From Candidatus Celerinatantimonas neptuna (lineage in GTDB: Bacteria > Pseudomonadota > Gammaproteobacteria > Enterobacterales > Celerinatantimonadaceae), in assembly GCA_911810475.1 (NCBI GenBank), contig OU461276.1:551501-615500 (forward strand): DNA of 64,000 nucleotides. Direction: 5' to 3'. This document shows, piece by piece, positions 1 to 9,168 of the stretch. The position numbers and the translations under genes were made by a program. How positions within the stretch are numbered: the stretch's first letter is position 1; every line of letters starts with the position of its first letter. The notes beneath the pieces were generated by a model. The model was not told the DNA's origin, did no database searches, and saw nothing but the letters and a program-made list of their open reading frames with translations.

Positions 1-1479
1 ATCAATGGCTTGTTTGACTGCCATCGAAGCCATGTTCCAACCTTGGCAATCGCCAGTCATATCCCCTCTCATGAAATAGGGGCAAATTATTTTCAGGAAA
101 CACATCCCCAAGAGTTATTTAAAGAATGTAGCGTCTATTGTGAGCTCATCAGTAACCCTGAACAAATGCCTTATGTCCTCGAAATTGCAATGCGCAAAGC
201 CATCCTGGAGCAAGATGTCGCGGTCATTGTGCTCCCCGGCGATATTGCATTAAAACCTATTCCAGAATCGGCTAAAGTAAAATGGAAAACACCAAAACAT
301 CCGATCATTGTCCCGCCAGCAGACGAACTGGAAAATATTGCCAGTATGCTGAATCAGTCACAGCGAACAACCCTATTATGTGGTGCCGGATGCAAAGGTG
401 CTCATGATGAAGTGATTCAATTAGCCCAAACATTAAAAGCTCCGATTGTTCACGCAATGCGCGGGAAAGAATTCGTCGAATATGATAACCCTTATGATGT
501 AGGAATGACTGGACTCATCGGCTTTTCATCCGGCTATCACGCCATGGAAAATGCAACAACCTTGGTTATTCTGGGTAGCTCATTCCCTTACCGTGAGTTT
601 TATCCTGATGATGCAACAGTGATTCAAATTGATATTAAATCTGGTGCGCTTGGTGCTCATACACAGATCGACTATGGATTAATCGGGCAAGTCAAAGAAA
701 CCATTACGCAACTTTTACCGCTTCTTCAGGAACGTGAAGACCATCGTTTCTTGGACAAAGCACTCGAGCATTATAAAGAAGCCCGTAAAGGCTTAGATAA
801 ACTAGCTCATGCCAGTGATCGTGGATTTATTCATCCTCAATACCTCACCCACTTACTTAGTGAAAAAGCAAGTGAAGATGCCGTATTTACCTGTGATGTC
901 GGCACGCCAACCGTTTGGGCAGCCCGCTATGTAAAAGTCAATGGCAAACGGCGCATTTTAGGTTCATTTAACCATGGGTCAATGGCGAATGCACTGGCTC
1001 AGGCCATTGGTGCTCAAGGAATGGATCGAAACCGGCAAGTCATAGCGATGTGTGGTGATGGAGGTTTAAGTATGTTAATGGGAGATTTGCTAACCCTAAA
1101 ACAGATTAATCTCCCTGTCAAAGTGGTTGTTTTTGACAACAACTCTCTAGGTTTTGTCGCAATGGAAATGAAAGCAAATGGCTTCTACTCACGCCATACC
1201 GATTTAGACAATCCTGATTTTGCCGATATAGCCAAAGCCGCCAAAATCGAAAGCGCCTCTATCTCTGATCCAAAAGAACTGCCAGGCGCGATTGAAACCA
1301 TGATGAATAGTCACGGTCCTTACTTATTAGCCGTTCATACAGCCAAACAAGAACTTGCTCTTCCTCCGAAAGTAAAATTTGAACATGCCAAAGGCTTCAG
1401 TATTTATATGATGAAAGCCGTTCTTAATGGCGATGGTAGCGAACTCATTGAACTGGGCAAAACCAACTGGCTACGTTAA
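1..1479 (+). CDS. poxB: Pyruvate dehydrogenase (quinone), 5' truncated by window edge
   Basis: Thiamine-diphosphate flavoenzyme that oxidatively decarboxylates pyruvate to acetate and CO2 and passes electrons to ubiquinone at the inner membrane. The reading frame is open from base 1, and the visible part begins at a segment matching about residue 82 of E. coli PoxB, so roughly 81 N-terminal residues lie outside the window. The ThDP motif starts with GDGGLSM and runs to the NN of VVFDNNSLG. The C-terminus ends in ELGKTNWLR, the membrane-binding tail conserved in PoxB. The implied full length is close to the usual 572 residues. A hairpin terminator follows about 30 bases after the stop. Identity is very secure; only the start is missing. 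Confidence 0.95.
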   Translation: MNGLFDCHRSHVPTLAIASHIPSHEIGANYFQETHPQELFKECSVYCELISNPEQMPYVLEIAMRKAILEQDVAVIVLPGDIALKPIPESAKVKWKTPKHPIIVPPADELENIASMLNQSQRTTLLCGAGCKGAHDEVIQLAQTLKAPIVHAMRGKEFVEYDNPYDVGMTGLIGFSSGYHAMENATTLVILGSSFPYREFYPDDATVIQIDIKSGALGAHTQIDYGLIGQVKETITQLLPLLQEREDHRFLDKALEHYKEARKGLDKLAHASDRGFIHPQYLTHLLSEKASEDAVFTCDVGTPTVWAARYVKVNGKRRILGSFNHGSMANALAQAIGAQGMDRNRQVIAMCGDGGLSMLMGDLLTLKQINLPVKVVVFDNNSLGFVAMEMKANGFYSRHTDLDNPDFADIAKAAKIESASISDPKELPGAIETMMNSHGPYLLAVHTAKQELALPPKVKFEHAKGFSIYMMKAVLNGDGSELIELGKTNWLR

Positions 1480-1509
1480 TCCCTTTATGTAGAAACAACA
1501 ATTGGAATA

Positions 1510-1533
1510 AAGCCGCCTAACTGGCGGCTTTCA
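1510..1533. terminator. Bidirectional hairpin terminator between poxB and the MCP gene
   Basis: A perfect 8-bp stem (AAGCCGCC / GGCGGCTT) with a 5-nt loop is followed by T-rich sequence on the plus strand and preceded by A-rich sequence. It can serve both converging genes. Confidence 0.85.
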
Positions 1534-1566
1534 CTTTTAATTCATCTGAAATAACATCAGGGTAAT

Positions 1567-3744
1567 TTACGATTTATCTTTTAACTTAAACTGGCTCATC
1601 AACTCAGTCAGTTGTTGCGACTGCTCAGATAGTTCATTCGCTGATTGCGCGCAAGTCTCAGAGTTATTACTATTTTGTAAAGTGACCTGATCAATCTGAT
1701 TAATCCCTTCACTCACCTGAGCGGCTCCTTGAGCCTGTTCACTCGCTGCTGCTGCAATTTCTGCAACAATGGTTGCCACCTGCCGTATCCTTTCCACAAT
1801 TTCATTTAAGGATGCTTCCGTGTTATGTGACAATTCAATACCTCGTTGAGTCCGTTTCGTCGATGTTTCAATCAACGATGAGGTCTGTTGAACAGCTTCT
1901 GCACTTCTCGCAGCCAATTGACGAACTTCATCAGCAACAACAGCAAACCCTCTGCCAGCCTCTCCAGCCCGAGCCGCTTCAATTGCTGCATTCAATGCTA
2001 ATAGATTCGTTTGTTCGGCAATCGACTCGATGGTCCGGATAATATCATTGATATCCTGTCCAGAATTCTCAATATCCCGCATGGCTTCTTGCAATTCGTC
2101 CATCAAATGATGACCGCTCTCTGCCGACTCCATAGCCCCTTCAGATAATACTCTCGCTTTATCAGCATTTTCTGACGATGTACTAATCTGACCTGCTATT
2201 TGGGTGATAGTTGCACTAATCTGAGTGACGGCAGCAGCCGATTCTGTCGCCCCACTTGCCAAATCATGACTTAGAGACGAAACACTATCGGCATTATTAC
2301 CAATCACTTCGGAGCGTTGTTTAATTTCCCCGACTATCCCATTCAAATCATTAATCATGTACTCCAACGCATTGCCAAGCTGATCACTTTCTGATGCCAA
2401 CTGAACAGACAGGTTAAGCTCCCCTTTCGAAATCCGCTCAGCCATTTTCGCCTGGCCATGAAGACCTTCCGCCATATTGTTAAGGGATTGGGTTAGCTGA
2501 CCTACTTCATCATGACCCTGATAGTCCAAACGCTCATCAAAGTGACCTTTAGCAATCGCTTTTGCCATATCAACAGCGCGCAAAATAGGTTGTGCAATAT
2601 TACGGGCAAGAATAACCAGCAAAATAATGGCTACAAGAGTCACTATCAAGCTAATGGAAATCTGCCAGGAAATATTAGACTGATTATTGTGGCGCATATT
2701 ATTGACCAGTGTATCGACATCATCTAATACTAAACTTCGATTCACCTTAATAATAATTGACCACATAGCATCACTGCTACCCAATGTAATTGGTGCAAAA
2801 ACCTCAAGATACGATTCTTTCGGATCATTAAATACCGACACTTTACCAGCTTTGACCTGCTTCAGAACCCAATCATATTGACTCTGATAAAGCGATTTCA
2901 TCGACTTGCCAATCAGCTGTGGGTTATGGCTATCAGCAATAATAAGTCCCTGATCCGTCACAATCGATACCTGAGACTTACCGCCATATAATGCATCAGC
3001 AACCTTACGGCTTAGCGTCTGAACAAAATCCAGATCATAATCTGCTCCGGTCACGCCCATGAAACGCCCATCCACCATAATAGGAACCGATAAAGTGGCT
3101 AACCAAACATTTTTACCCTGCACAACATAAGGCAACGGAGCCGTAACTGATTCTTTATGTGTTTTTTTAGGTTTTTGATACCAAGCCCCCTTTGATACCC
3201 CATTGGAATGCTCATGTTCAGAATCATATTCAACCAGAGCCTGAACATTAATAGACCCGGCATTATCACGGGTCCAGTAAGGCGTAAATCGCCCAGTCAC
3301 TGGATTATTCCCTTCACCAGCGACCCGGTGATTACTATCTTGACCATCAAATGCATTAGGCTCCCAGGCACTATAAGTCCCATTAAGGTCCGGATGTTCC
3401 ACTAAAACCTGCCGCAACATTTGATTGAAGACCGAACGATTTAATGTCGCTGATTCACGATGTTGCGCATCTTCTTGTTTCGCTGCAGAAGCCAGTTCAG
3501 CTAATGTCCTTGCAGCAGTGAGCCCAGGTTCCAAACGACGGCTAATCGAACTTGCATAAAATTGAGCAAGATTCTCAAGACCCTGAAGAGTACTCTTCTC
3601 TGTTAGCATTGAGACTTGTTGAGAAACATACGACTGAGTTGTCAAGGAAGAAAACAAACTGTAACTGACTAATATCCCAGAGGTAACCAATAAACAAACC
3701 CCCGCGGCTAAGGCGATTTTCCCTTGTATCGACTTTAACTTCAT
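1567..3744 (-). CDS. Methyl-accepting chemotaxis protein with dCache sensor
   Basis: Transmembrane chemoreceptor of 725 residues that signals to CheA/CheW. It has an N-terminal membrane segment at about residues 9-31, then a periplasmic region of roughly 310 residues with double-Cache features (YWTRDN and GADYDLDF motifs), a second membrane segment near 355-380, a HAMP domain, and a long cytoplasmic coiled coil. The signalling tip around [19 protein letters not shown] is fully conserved. No C-terminal CheR-binding pentapeptide is visible, as the protein ends [11 protein letters not shown]. It is transcribed convergently with poxB and stands alone. The ligand cannot be predicted; dCache receptors often bind amino acids or carboxylates. 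Confidence 0.93.
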   Translation of the reverse strand: MKLKSIQGKIALAAGVCLLVTSGILVSYSLFSSLTTQSYVSQQVSMLTEKSTLQGLENLAQFYASSISRRLEPGLTAARTLAELASAAKQEDAQHRESATLNRSVFNQMLRQVLVEHPDLNGTYSAWEPNAFDGQDSNHRVAGEGNNPVTGRFTPYWTRDNAGSINVQALVEYDSEHEHSNGVSKGAWYQKPKKTHKESVTAPLPYVVQGKNVWLATLSVPIMVDGRFMGVTGADYDLDFVQTLSRKVADALYGGKSQVSIVTDQGLIIADSHNPQLIGKSMKSLYQSQYDWVLKQVKAGKVSVFNDPKESYLEVFAPITLGSSDAMWSIIIKVNRSLVLDDVDTLVNNMRHNNQSNISWQISISLIVTLVAIILLVILARNIAQPILRAVDMAKAIAKGHFDERLDYQGHDEVGQLTQSLNNMAEGLHGQAKMAERISKGELNLSVQLASESDQLGNALEYMINDLNGIVGEIKQRSEVIGNNADSVSSLSHDLASGATESAAAVTQISATITQIAGQISTSSENADKARVLSEGAMESAESGHHLMDELQEAMRDIENSGQDINDIIRTIESIAEQTNLLALNAAIEAARAGEAGRGFAVVADEVRQLAARSAEAVQQTSSLIETSTKRTQRGIELSHNTEASLNEIVERIRQVATIVAEIAAAASEQAQGAAQVSEGINQIDQVTLQNSNNSETCAQSANELSEQSQQLTELMSQFKLKDKS

Positions 3745-4368
3745 TGGATAACATTCCTTATAGAAACTAGGCTAGAAGCTGGTTAGATAAACAAAACAGA
3801 TCATTTAACCTATGTGTTACTAAGCTGGCATTGAGGTAACAGCCTAATATTTGGCTCTTATCACCCACTAAGTACTAGTTTAGCGCATGATATTGCTCTC
3901 TTTCACAGGAAATATAAATTTCTTGTAGTTTGTCTACATTTTATAAAAATCTAAAAGAACTTGCTGATTTTATTCATTATATGAGAGATAATGTTCGATA
4001 ATCATCAAATTAAAGACATATCAGTCAATTACGATTAATTATCTGTAATAACTATGAAAAAAGTCTATTTTTTCAAAATGTTATTCTAATCATAGTTAAT
4101 GATTAAATCTAAATTTCGTTTAGTGAAGAATCAAAAGTCAAACTGGTTTGTCTCCCGCCGTCAGCCATGTCCGGTTTTATCCTCCTTTACATGTGACAGA
4201 CTCAGAGAATCTGTCACCGACAAAACATTCCCAGCCCAACTCATCCTATCGTTCCACCTTTTTTTACATGTATACTTAACGCCAAAATCAATCCATGTTG
4301 TGAAGGTTTTAAGTTTAAAAGGACTCCAAAACTTTCATGTCTGCAATTTTCGAAAGGATTAGCTTACT
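3745..4368. other. Intergenic region upstream of the MCP gene and ettA
   Basis: This 624-base AT-rich stretch lies between divergent genes and should hold both promoters. A TATACT -10-like hexamer sits at 4271-4276, about 100 bases before ettA, and an imperfect hairpin lies at 4193-4217. An 87-codon open frame at 4099-4362 has no ribosome site or recognisable protein and looks like chance. Confidence 0.5.
4193..4217. promoter_or_regulatory. Inverted repeat upstream of ettA
   Basis: The arms GTGACAGA (4193-4200) and TCTGTCAC (4210-4217) are perfectly complementary, and an inner CTC/GAG adds pairs with a small bulge. No T run follows, so it is not a typical terminator. It could be an operator or a leader hairpin. 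Confidence 0.35.
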
Positions 4369-6033
4369 ATGGCTCAGTTTATCTACACCATGAATCGTGT
4401 TGGTAAAATCGTCCCACCAAAGCGATATATCTTAAAAGATATATCGCTGAGCTTTTTCCCCGGGGCAAAAATCGGTGTACTTGGTTTAAATGGTGCCGGG
4501 AAATCAACTCTATTAAGAATCATGGCTGGCGTTGATCAGGAATATGAAGGTGAAGCACATGCAAATTCCGGAACACGAATCGGCTACCTACCGCAAGAAC
4601 CAAAATTAGATTTAGAAAAAACAGTTCGCGACACAGTTGAAGAAGCCTTGGCCCATGTCATCAATGCTCAAAAAGAATTAGATGAAGTTTATGCAGCTTA
4701 TGCAGACCCAGACGCTGACTTTGACAAACTTGCACAACGGCAACAAGAATTAGAAACTATCGTCGCAACATCTGATGGGCATAATTTAGAAAATCAACTG
4801 GAACGAGCAGCAGATGCCTTAAGGCTGCCCCCCTGGGAAGCAAAAATCAAACATCTTTCCGGAGGGGAAAGACGCCGGGTCGCACTATGCCGTCTTCTCT
4901 TAGAAAAACCAGACATGCTCTTATTAGACGAACCAACAAACCATTTAGATGCCGAATCAGTTGCGTGGCTGGAACGCTTCTTAAAAGAGTATGAAGGGAC
5001 AGTCGTTGCTGTAACCCATGACCGTTATTTCCTCGATAATGTAGCAGGTTGGATCTTAGAACTGGACAGAGGGCACGGTATTCCATGGGAAGGCAATTAC
5101 TCATCTTGGCTGGAACAAAAAGAAGCTCGCTTAGAACACGAAGCTTCAGCCGAAAAAGCACGAATGCGTTCAATCCAGAAAGAATTGGAATGGGTACGTT
5201 CTAATCCAAAAGGTCGCCAGACTAAAAGTAAATCAAGGATGGCCCGTTTTGAAGAGTTAAACAACCAGGATTACGCCAAACGCAACGAAACAAATGAATT
5301 ATTTATCCCGACAGCGCAGCGGCTGGGCGATAAGGTAATTAAAGTTGAACATCTGTCAAAATCGTTTGATAGCCGAGTTCTGATTAACGATCTTTCGTTT
5401 AATATTCCCAAAGGTGCTATTGTCGGCATTATTGGTCCAAACGGTGCTGGTAAATCAACATTATTCAAAATATTAACCGGACAGGAACAACCCGATCGCG
5501 GCTCAGTTAGCCTGGGGGAAACCGTACAGATTTCAGCTGTAGATCAATTCCGGGATGCAATGGATAACCATAAAACTGTCTGGGAAGAAGTCTCGGGGGG
5601 ATCAGACATTCTCAAAATCGGTAACATCGATATACCCAGCCGGGCCTATGTTGGCCGATTCAATTTTAAAGGCAGTGATCAACAAAAACGGGTTGGAGAG
5701 CTCTCTGGAGGAGAACGCGGACGATTACATCTGGCAAAACTACTTCAGGCCGGCGGTAATGTTCTATTATTGGATGAACCGACTAATGATTTGGATGTCG
5801 AAACACTTCGGGCATTGGAAAATGCATTACTCGATTTTGCAGGGTGTGCCATGGTTATCTCCCATGATCGCTGGTTCCTGGACCGAATCGCCACACATAT
5901 TCTCGATTATCGGGATGAAGGTCAGATCAATTTCCATGAAGGCAACTTTACTGATTATGAAGCTTGGCTGAAAAAAACCTTAGGCGCACAAGCAACTGAA
6001 CCACATCGAATCAAATATAAAAAAATTAACTAA
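4369..6033 (+). CDS. ettA: Energy-dependent translational throttle protein EttA
   Basis: ABC-F ATPase of 554 residues (E. coli EttA has 555) that binds the ribosomal E site and gates the first peptide bond according to ATP/ADP level. Two ABC domains are intact. The first has Walker A GLNGAGKST, signature LSGGERRR and Walker B LLLDEPTNHLD. The second has GPNGAGKST, LSGGERGR and LLLDEPTNDLD. Between them lies the charged P-site tRNA-interaction linker with KGRQTKSKSRMARF. There are no membrane segments, as expected for ABC-F. An AAAGGA ribosome site precedes the ATG. It is monocistronic here. Confidence 0.96.
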   Translation: MAQFIYTMNRVGKIVPPKRYILKDISLSFFPGAKIGVLGLNGAGKSTLLRIMAGVDQEYEGEAHANSGTRIGYLPQEPKLDLEKTVRDTVEEALAHVINAQKELDEVYAAYADPDADFDKLAQRQQELETIVATSDGHNLENQLERAADALRLPPWEAKIKHLSGGERRRVALCRLLLEKPDMLLLDEPTNHLDAESVAWLERFLKEYEGTVVAVTHDRYFLDNVAGWILELDRGHGIPWEGNYSSWLEQKEARLEHEASAEKARMRSIQKELEWVRSNPKGRQTKSKSRMARFEELNNQDYAKRNETNELFIPTAQRLGDKVIKVEHLSKSFDSRVLINDLSFNIPKGAIVGIIGPNGAGKSTLFKILTGQEQPDRGSVSLGETVQISAVDQFRDAMDNHKTVWEEVSGGSDILKIGNIDIPSRAYVGRFNFKGSDQQKRVGELSGGERGRLHLAKLLQAGGNVLLLDEPTNDLDVETLRALENALLDFAGCAMVISHDRWFLDRIATHILDYRDEGQINFHEGNFTDYEAWLKKTLGAQATEPHRIKYKKIN

Positions 6034-6344
6034 TCTAAGATTAGCTAATCACAGGCTAATATTCTAAGAGAATGGGTCTATTAGTCTATTTCTGAAAAAA
6101 GAAATAAAAGAAAATAGATGATGGTCTACACCCAACGCTTTTCACAATGTTGGGTGTCAGATCAATCTTGAGAAATAACATCTCTTCTATCAAACAACAG
6201 CGAGAATGCACGAATACAATTCGTTTTGAGATATCTCGATCACATATCTATATCATCGATAACATTCAAATCGTCAAACTCTGGCACGATGACACAAGCT
6301 TATCTAAGCTCATCAAAACACATGTGATTAGAGGAGACGGCCCC
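6034..6344. other. Intergenic region with a hairpin after ettA
   Basis: A 9-bp inverted repeat, ACACCCAAC (6128-6136) and GTTGGGTGT (6149-6157), separated by 12 nt, follows ettA. No T tract follows, so terminator function is uncertain. The frame open from 6147 runs into the next gene but its first 66 codons lack a ribosome site. Confidence 0.4.
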
Positions 6345-6587
6345 ATGCATCAATATTTTATCAGTAAAAAGCCGTTACCCAATGGTGAATTAGAACTTCA
6401 TATGGAACATTGTCAGTACATTCCTAATCGATCAAATCGACAATATATTGGCTATTTCGTATCTTGTTTCGACGCCATGGATAGTGCATTAAAACTTCAT
6501 GAAAAGGTAAATGGTTGCCCTTACTGCTGTAGAGAAGTCCATCATCAACAAGAAGCCGACTCGATCAGCTCGCTCGAAAATTACTGA
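6345..6587 (+). CDS. Small cysteine/histidine-rich protein of unknown function
   Basis: I chose the ATG at 6345 because a strong GAGGAGA ribosome site lies about 8 bases upstream; the frame stays open further 5' but without a start signal. The 80-residue product has a spaced Cys/His pattern: HMEHC, then a Cys in YFVSCFDA, then GCPYCC and REVHH near the end. This pattern recalls short uncharacterised proteobacterial proteins with a C-x(n)-C-x(n)-GCxxCC layout and suggests metal binding. There is no signal peptide or membrane segment. The stop overlaps the 3' end of the opposing lipoprotein gene by 7 bases. I do not recognise a named family. Confidence 0.6.
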   Translation: MHQYFISKKPLPNGELELHMEHCQYIPNRSNRQYIGYFVSCFDAMDSALKLHEKVNGCPYCCREVHHQQEADSISSLENY

Positions 6588-7006
6588 TCAAGTTTATAAA
6601 CAGGAAAACGTTGGCCAAAAGCTTGCTGACAATACATGCTGCATAAAAATAATTGATTGTCAGCGTAGCTTAACCCACGACTCAAAAATCCAACTCCGGC
6701 ACCAGTAATTCGCCACTGCAATATATCACCATTAATCATCATCGAGCCGTCATAATAGCAAGATGAGGTCATAGCAAATTGCCTAAATTGTTTTTGACCA
6801 ACTTCTGTAGCATTTTGAAAAAAACGAACAGCATCAGCAGGCGATAAGCTAAAAGATTTACAACGAGGGTCATAAGGTACCCGATGATTGACACCATATC
6901 GCATGGTCATAATACGGTAATTTAAAGCGGGGTTTACAGGAGATTGGCAACCGGCTAAGAGCATTCCGCCACAAAACATCGCAGCCGCTCTTCCTAAACA
7001 TCTCAT
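6581..7006 (-). CDS. Putative lipoprotein of unknown function
   Basis: This 141-residue protein has an N-terminal hydrophobic stretch ending in a lipobox, LLAGC, with the modified Cys at residue 20, so it should be an outer- or inner-membrane lipoprotein in the periplasm. The mature part has four further cysteines (RCKSF, SSCYYD, LFLCSMYC) that could form disulfides. No known domain is recognised. It converges on the small Cys-rich gene with a 7-base overlap. Confidence 0.65.
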   Translation of the reverse strand: MRCLGRAAAMFCGGMLLAGCQSPVNPALNYRIMTMRYGVNHRVPYDPRCKSFSLSPADAVRFFQNATEVGQKQFRQFAMTSSCYYDGSMMINGDILQWRITGAGVGFLSRGLSYADNQLFLCSMYCQQAFGQRFPVYKLDQ

Positions 7007-7265
7007 GATAGATAAACCCTCACCCGTGTATTAACCACATCAACTATTTAATTCGACTCATTTCATATAAAACCAATCAAAATTTGAAACAAGACTTATA
7101 TCAATCATCAATCTTTAGAGTACGCTAATAATTAATCGTATTTTATACAGCCTTACTGTCTATTTAGACAAAACAGCTCCAGTAACGCATAGCAAAACAT
7201 ACAAATCAGGATCTACCCCTGCATAAATAAACACCCAACGTCAACATACCAAAGAAATATGATTA

Positions 7266-7733
7266 TCACCCAGCCCACTCTGGACGAGGCAGTTGACAGA
7301 CCATTTTCCAGCCATCGTCCCCATCACTGTAGTAGCAATCCATTAAATGAGTCCAACGGAATCCAAACCGTTGATATAAAGCCTGTGCACCTAAATCGCT
7401 GCAACGAACTTCCAGGCCAATTGCATGATATCCTTCACGTTCAGAAATATCTAAAACCTTTTCAACTAAACAAAATCCAACCCTTTTTCTTCGCATTGAA
7501 GGAGTCACAGCAATCGAATAGAGCCGTGCCCGACGGGGTTTTTGTGGTAACAGCAAAATGGCATATCCGACAACTTTCCGTTCACTCTCTACCACCAGCA
7601 CCACAGCTTTGGCCTGACAGATCAAATAACGCATCTGCCGGGGTAAAATCAAATCACTTGAAAAACAATCATTTTCAATTGCCAATATGCTGTTTATATC
7701 GGTCAATTGCGCTTTGCGAAGCGTAAAACACAT
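7266..7733 (-). CDS. GNAT-family N-acetyltransferase
   Basis: Protein of about 155 residues with a single GNAT fold. The acetyl-CoA pyrophosphate-binding loop is RRKRVG after YSIAVTPSM, and the late strand/helix ALYQRFGF is typical of RimI-like enzymes. The frame begins at a TTG at 7739, but the ATG at 7733 is a more likely start. The acceptor substrate cannot be told. No operon partner is seen; the gene is flanked by long AT-rich spacers. Confidence 0.8.
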   Translation of the reverse strand: MCFTLRKAQLTDINSILAIENDCFSSDLILPRQMRYLICQAKAVVLVVESERKVVGYAILLLPQKPRRARLYSIAVTPSMRRKRVGFCLVEKVLDISEREGYHAIGLEVRCSDLGAQALYQRFGFRWTHLMDCYYSDGDDGWKMVCQLPRPEWAG

Positions 7734-7739
7734 CTGCAA

Positions 7740-8226
7740 TCCATCATCCTTTTGATAAGCAGATCCATAAAAACCTTATATCTTGTATTCTACATATAAA
7801 TCAAAAGAAAACACTAAAATCAGCAAAATTCAATCCAACATATGTATGAAATGATATAAAGCCCACCAAACTATTTCAAAATATCAAACATCCATCAAAA
7901 ATAGGAATATCAATAATACACCATTGATCACAAATTCGAGTTCGTGTAAAAAAACAAACCGGGTCTGGAACTCTTTAGAATAGTTAAAGTCTTACAAACA
8001 CTTAAGATATTGACTTTTTAGATATGTGTTGTGTTTTGCAAATGTCCCCACAACACACAACCATCTGGATACCTATTTATAAGGCATAGCTACGTTTGAC
8101 ACTATGCCCAATGCATATTCGGGGATAGGCTACAGGAGATCAATACGACTATAACTATTTAAAATCTGACAAAAAATTTTTTTATTTACCTCGGAATCAT
8201 CTAGAACCCAATGTGGAGGATTCAAC
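7740..8226. other. AT-rich intergenic region before the ABC export operon
   Basis: This 487-base spacer separates divergent transcription units and should carry the promoter of the operon that starts at 8227. A TTGACA hexamer occurs at 8096-8101. A perfect 9-bp inverted repeat with a 15-nt loop, TGTGTTGTG (8025-8033) and CACAACACA (8049-8057), could be an operator or hairpin. No gene is evident. Confidence 0.4.
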
Positions 8227-9168
8227 ATGCTTGAAGTTAGCAAGTTGATGCGAAAATATGGACGATTCACCGCGGTCAAGGACGCCAGTTTTACAATCCA
8301 ATCCGGAGAAATTGTTGGTCTGTTAGGTCACAATGGCGCCGGAAAGACGACAATACTCAAGATGTTAAGTGGTTTTATGGAACCACATCAAGGTCATATC
8401 AATCTTGATGGAGTTGATGTTGTCGAATCCCCCAAAACAACTCAACAAATGATGGGATATCTCCCTGAAAATCTGCCTGTTTACCCTGAAATGCATGTCG
8501 CAGGTTACCTGGACTATGCAGCATCTCTCAAAGGCATTGCCCAACAAGAACGATATGAAGCGATCCGTAGAGTCATCAAGGCAACAGATATCCGGGATAA
8601 GTTATTTTCCCCCATCGCAACACTTTCCCGAGGCTATAAACAGCGGGTTGGAGTCGCTCAAGCCCTACTTGGACAACCCAAGTTATTAATTCTTGATGAA
8701 CCTACCAATGGATTAGATCCAACCCAAACGGCCCATATGCGCCAGCTCATTCGTGATGTTGCCCAACATGCCACGGTTATTCTCTCGACTCATATTATGC
8801 AAGAAGTCGAAGCCTTATGTGACCGGGTATTAATCATTCGCTCGGGTGAATTAGTCATAGACGCCAAATTGGATGAACTCAAACAGAGCAATCAACTCAG
8901 TGTGCATTGTTCTCTCTCTTTTGAGCAGATCCAACAGCAACTAGAGACCATTTCGATTAAAGATATCACCCCCATAGAACAGCAGGAAGGCCATTATCAG
9001 ATCACAGTTATTGATGAGAAAAATCTTCAACACGTCAGTAGTTTGATTGCCAAACAAATCACAGCAAGCGGTGAACTCTATGCATTACAGCCTGTTGTGA
9101 CCGATCTGGAAACATTATTTCGTCAGGTAAATCAACAGCCGATGGAGAACCGTGAACATGCAGCCTAA
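8227..9168 (+). CDS. ABC transporter ATP-binding protein, GldA-like
   Basis: This 313-residue ATPase belongs to the DRI/ABC-2 class. It has Walker A GHNGAGKTT, signature LSRGYKQR (a common variant of LSGGQ in this subfamily) and Walker B LLILDEPTNGLD, then a C-terminal extension of about 90 residues. A GTGGAGGAT ribosome site precedes the ATG. It overlaps the next gene by 17 bases, so the two are translationally coupled. With the downstream GldF/GldG fusion and DUF4340 protein it should form one membrane complex. In Bacteroidetes the homologues are the gliding-related GldAFG; in proteobacteria the substrate is unknown. Confidence 0.85.
   Translation: MLEVSKLMRKYGRFTAVKDASFTIQSGEIVGLLGHNGAGKTTILKMLSGFMEPHQGHINLDGVDVVESPKTTQQMMGYLPENLPVYPEMHVAGYLDYAASLKGIAQQERYEAIRRVIKATDIRDKLFSPIATLSRGYKQRVGVAQALLGQPKLLILDEPTNGLDPTQTAHMRQLIRDVAQHATVILSTHIMQEVEALCDRVLIIRSGELVIDAKLDELKQSNQLSVHCSLSFEQIQQQLETISIKDITPIEQQEGHYQITVIDEKNLQHVSSLIAKQITASGELYALQPVVTDLETLFRQVNQQPMENREHAA

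Noticed and set aside
4099-4362. 87-codon open frame upstream of ettA
   Set aside because: It has no ribosome site and no recognisable family, and it overlaps the presumed ettA promoter and hairpin. Composition looks like intergenic DNA.
7259-7726. 155-codon plus-strand frame across the GNAT gene
   Set aside because: It is fully antisense to a convincing acetyltransferase gene and its translation has no family features.
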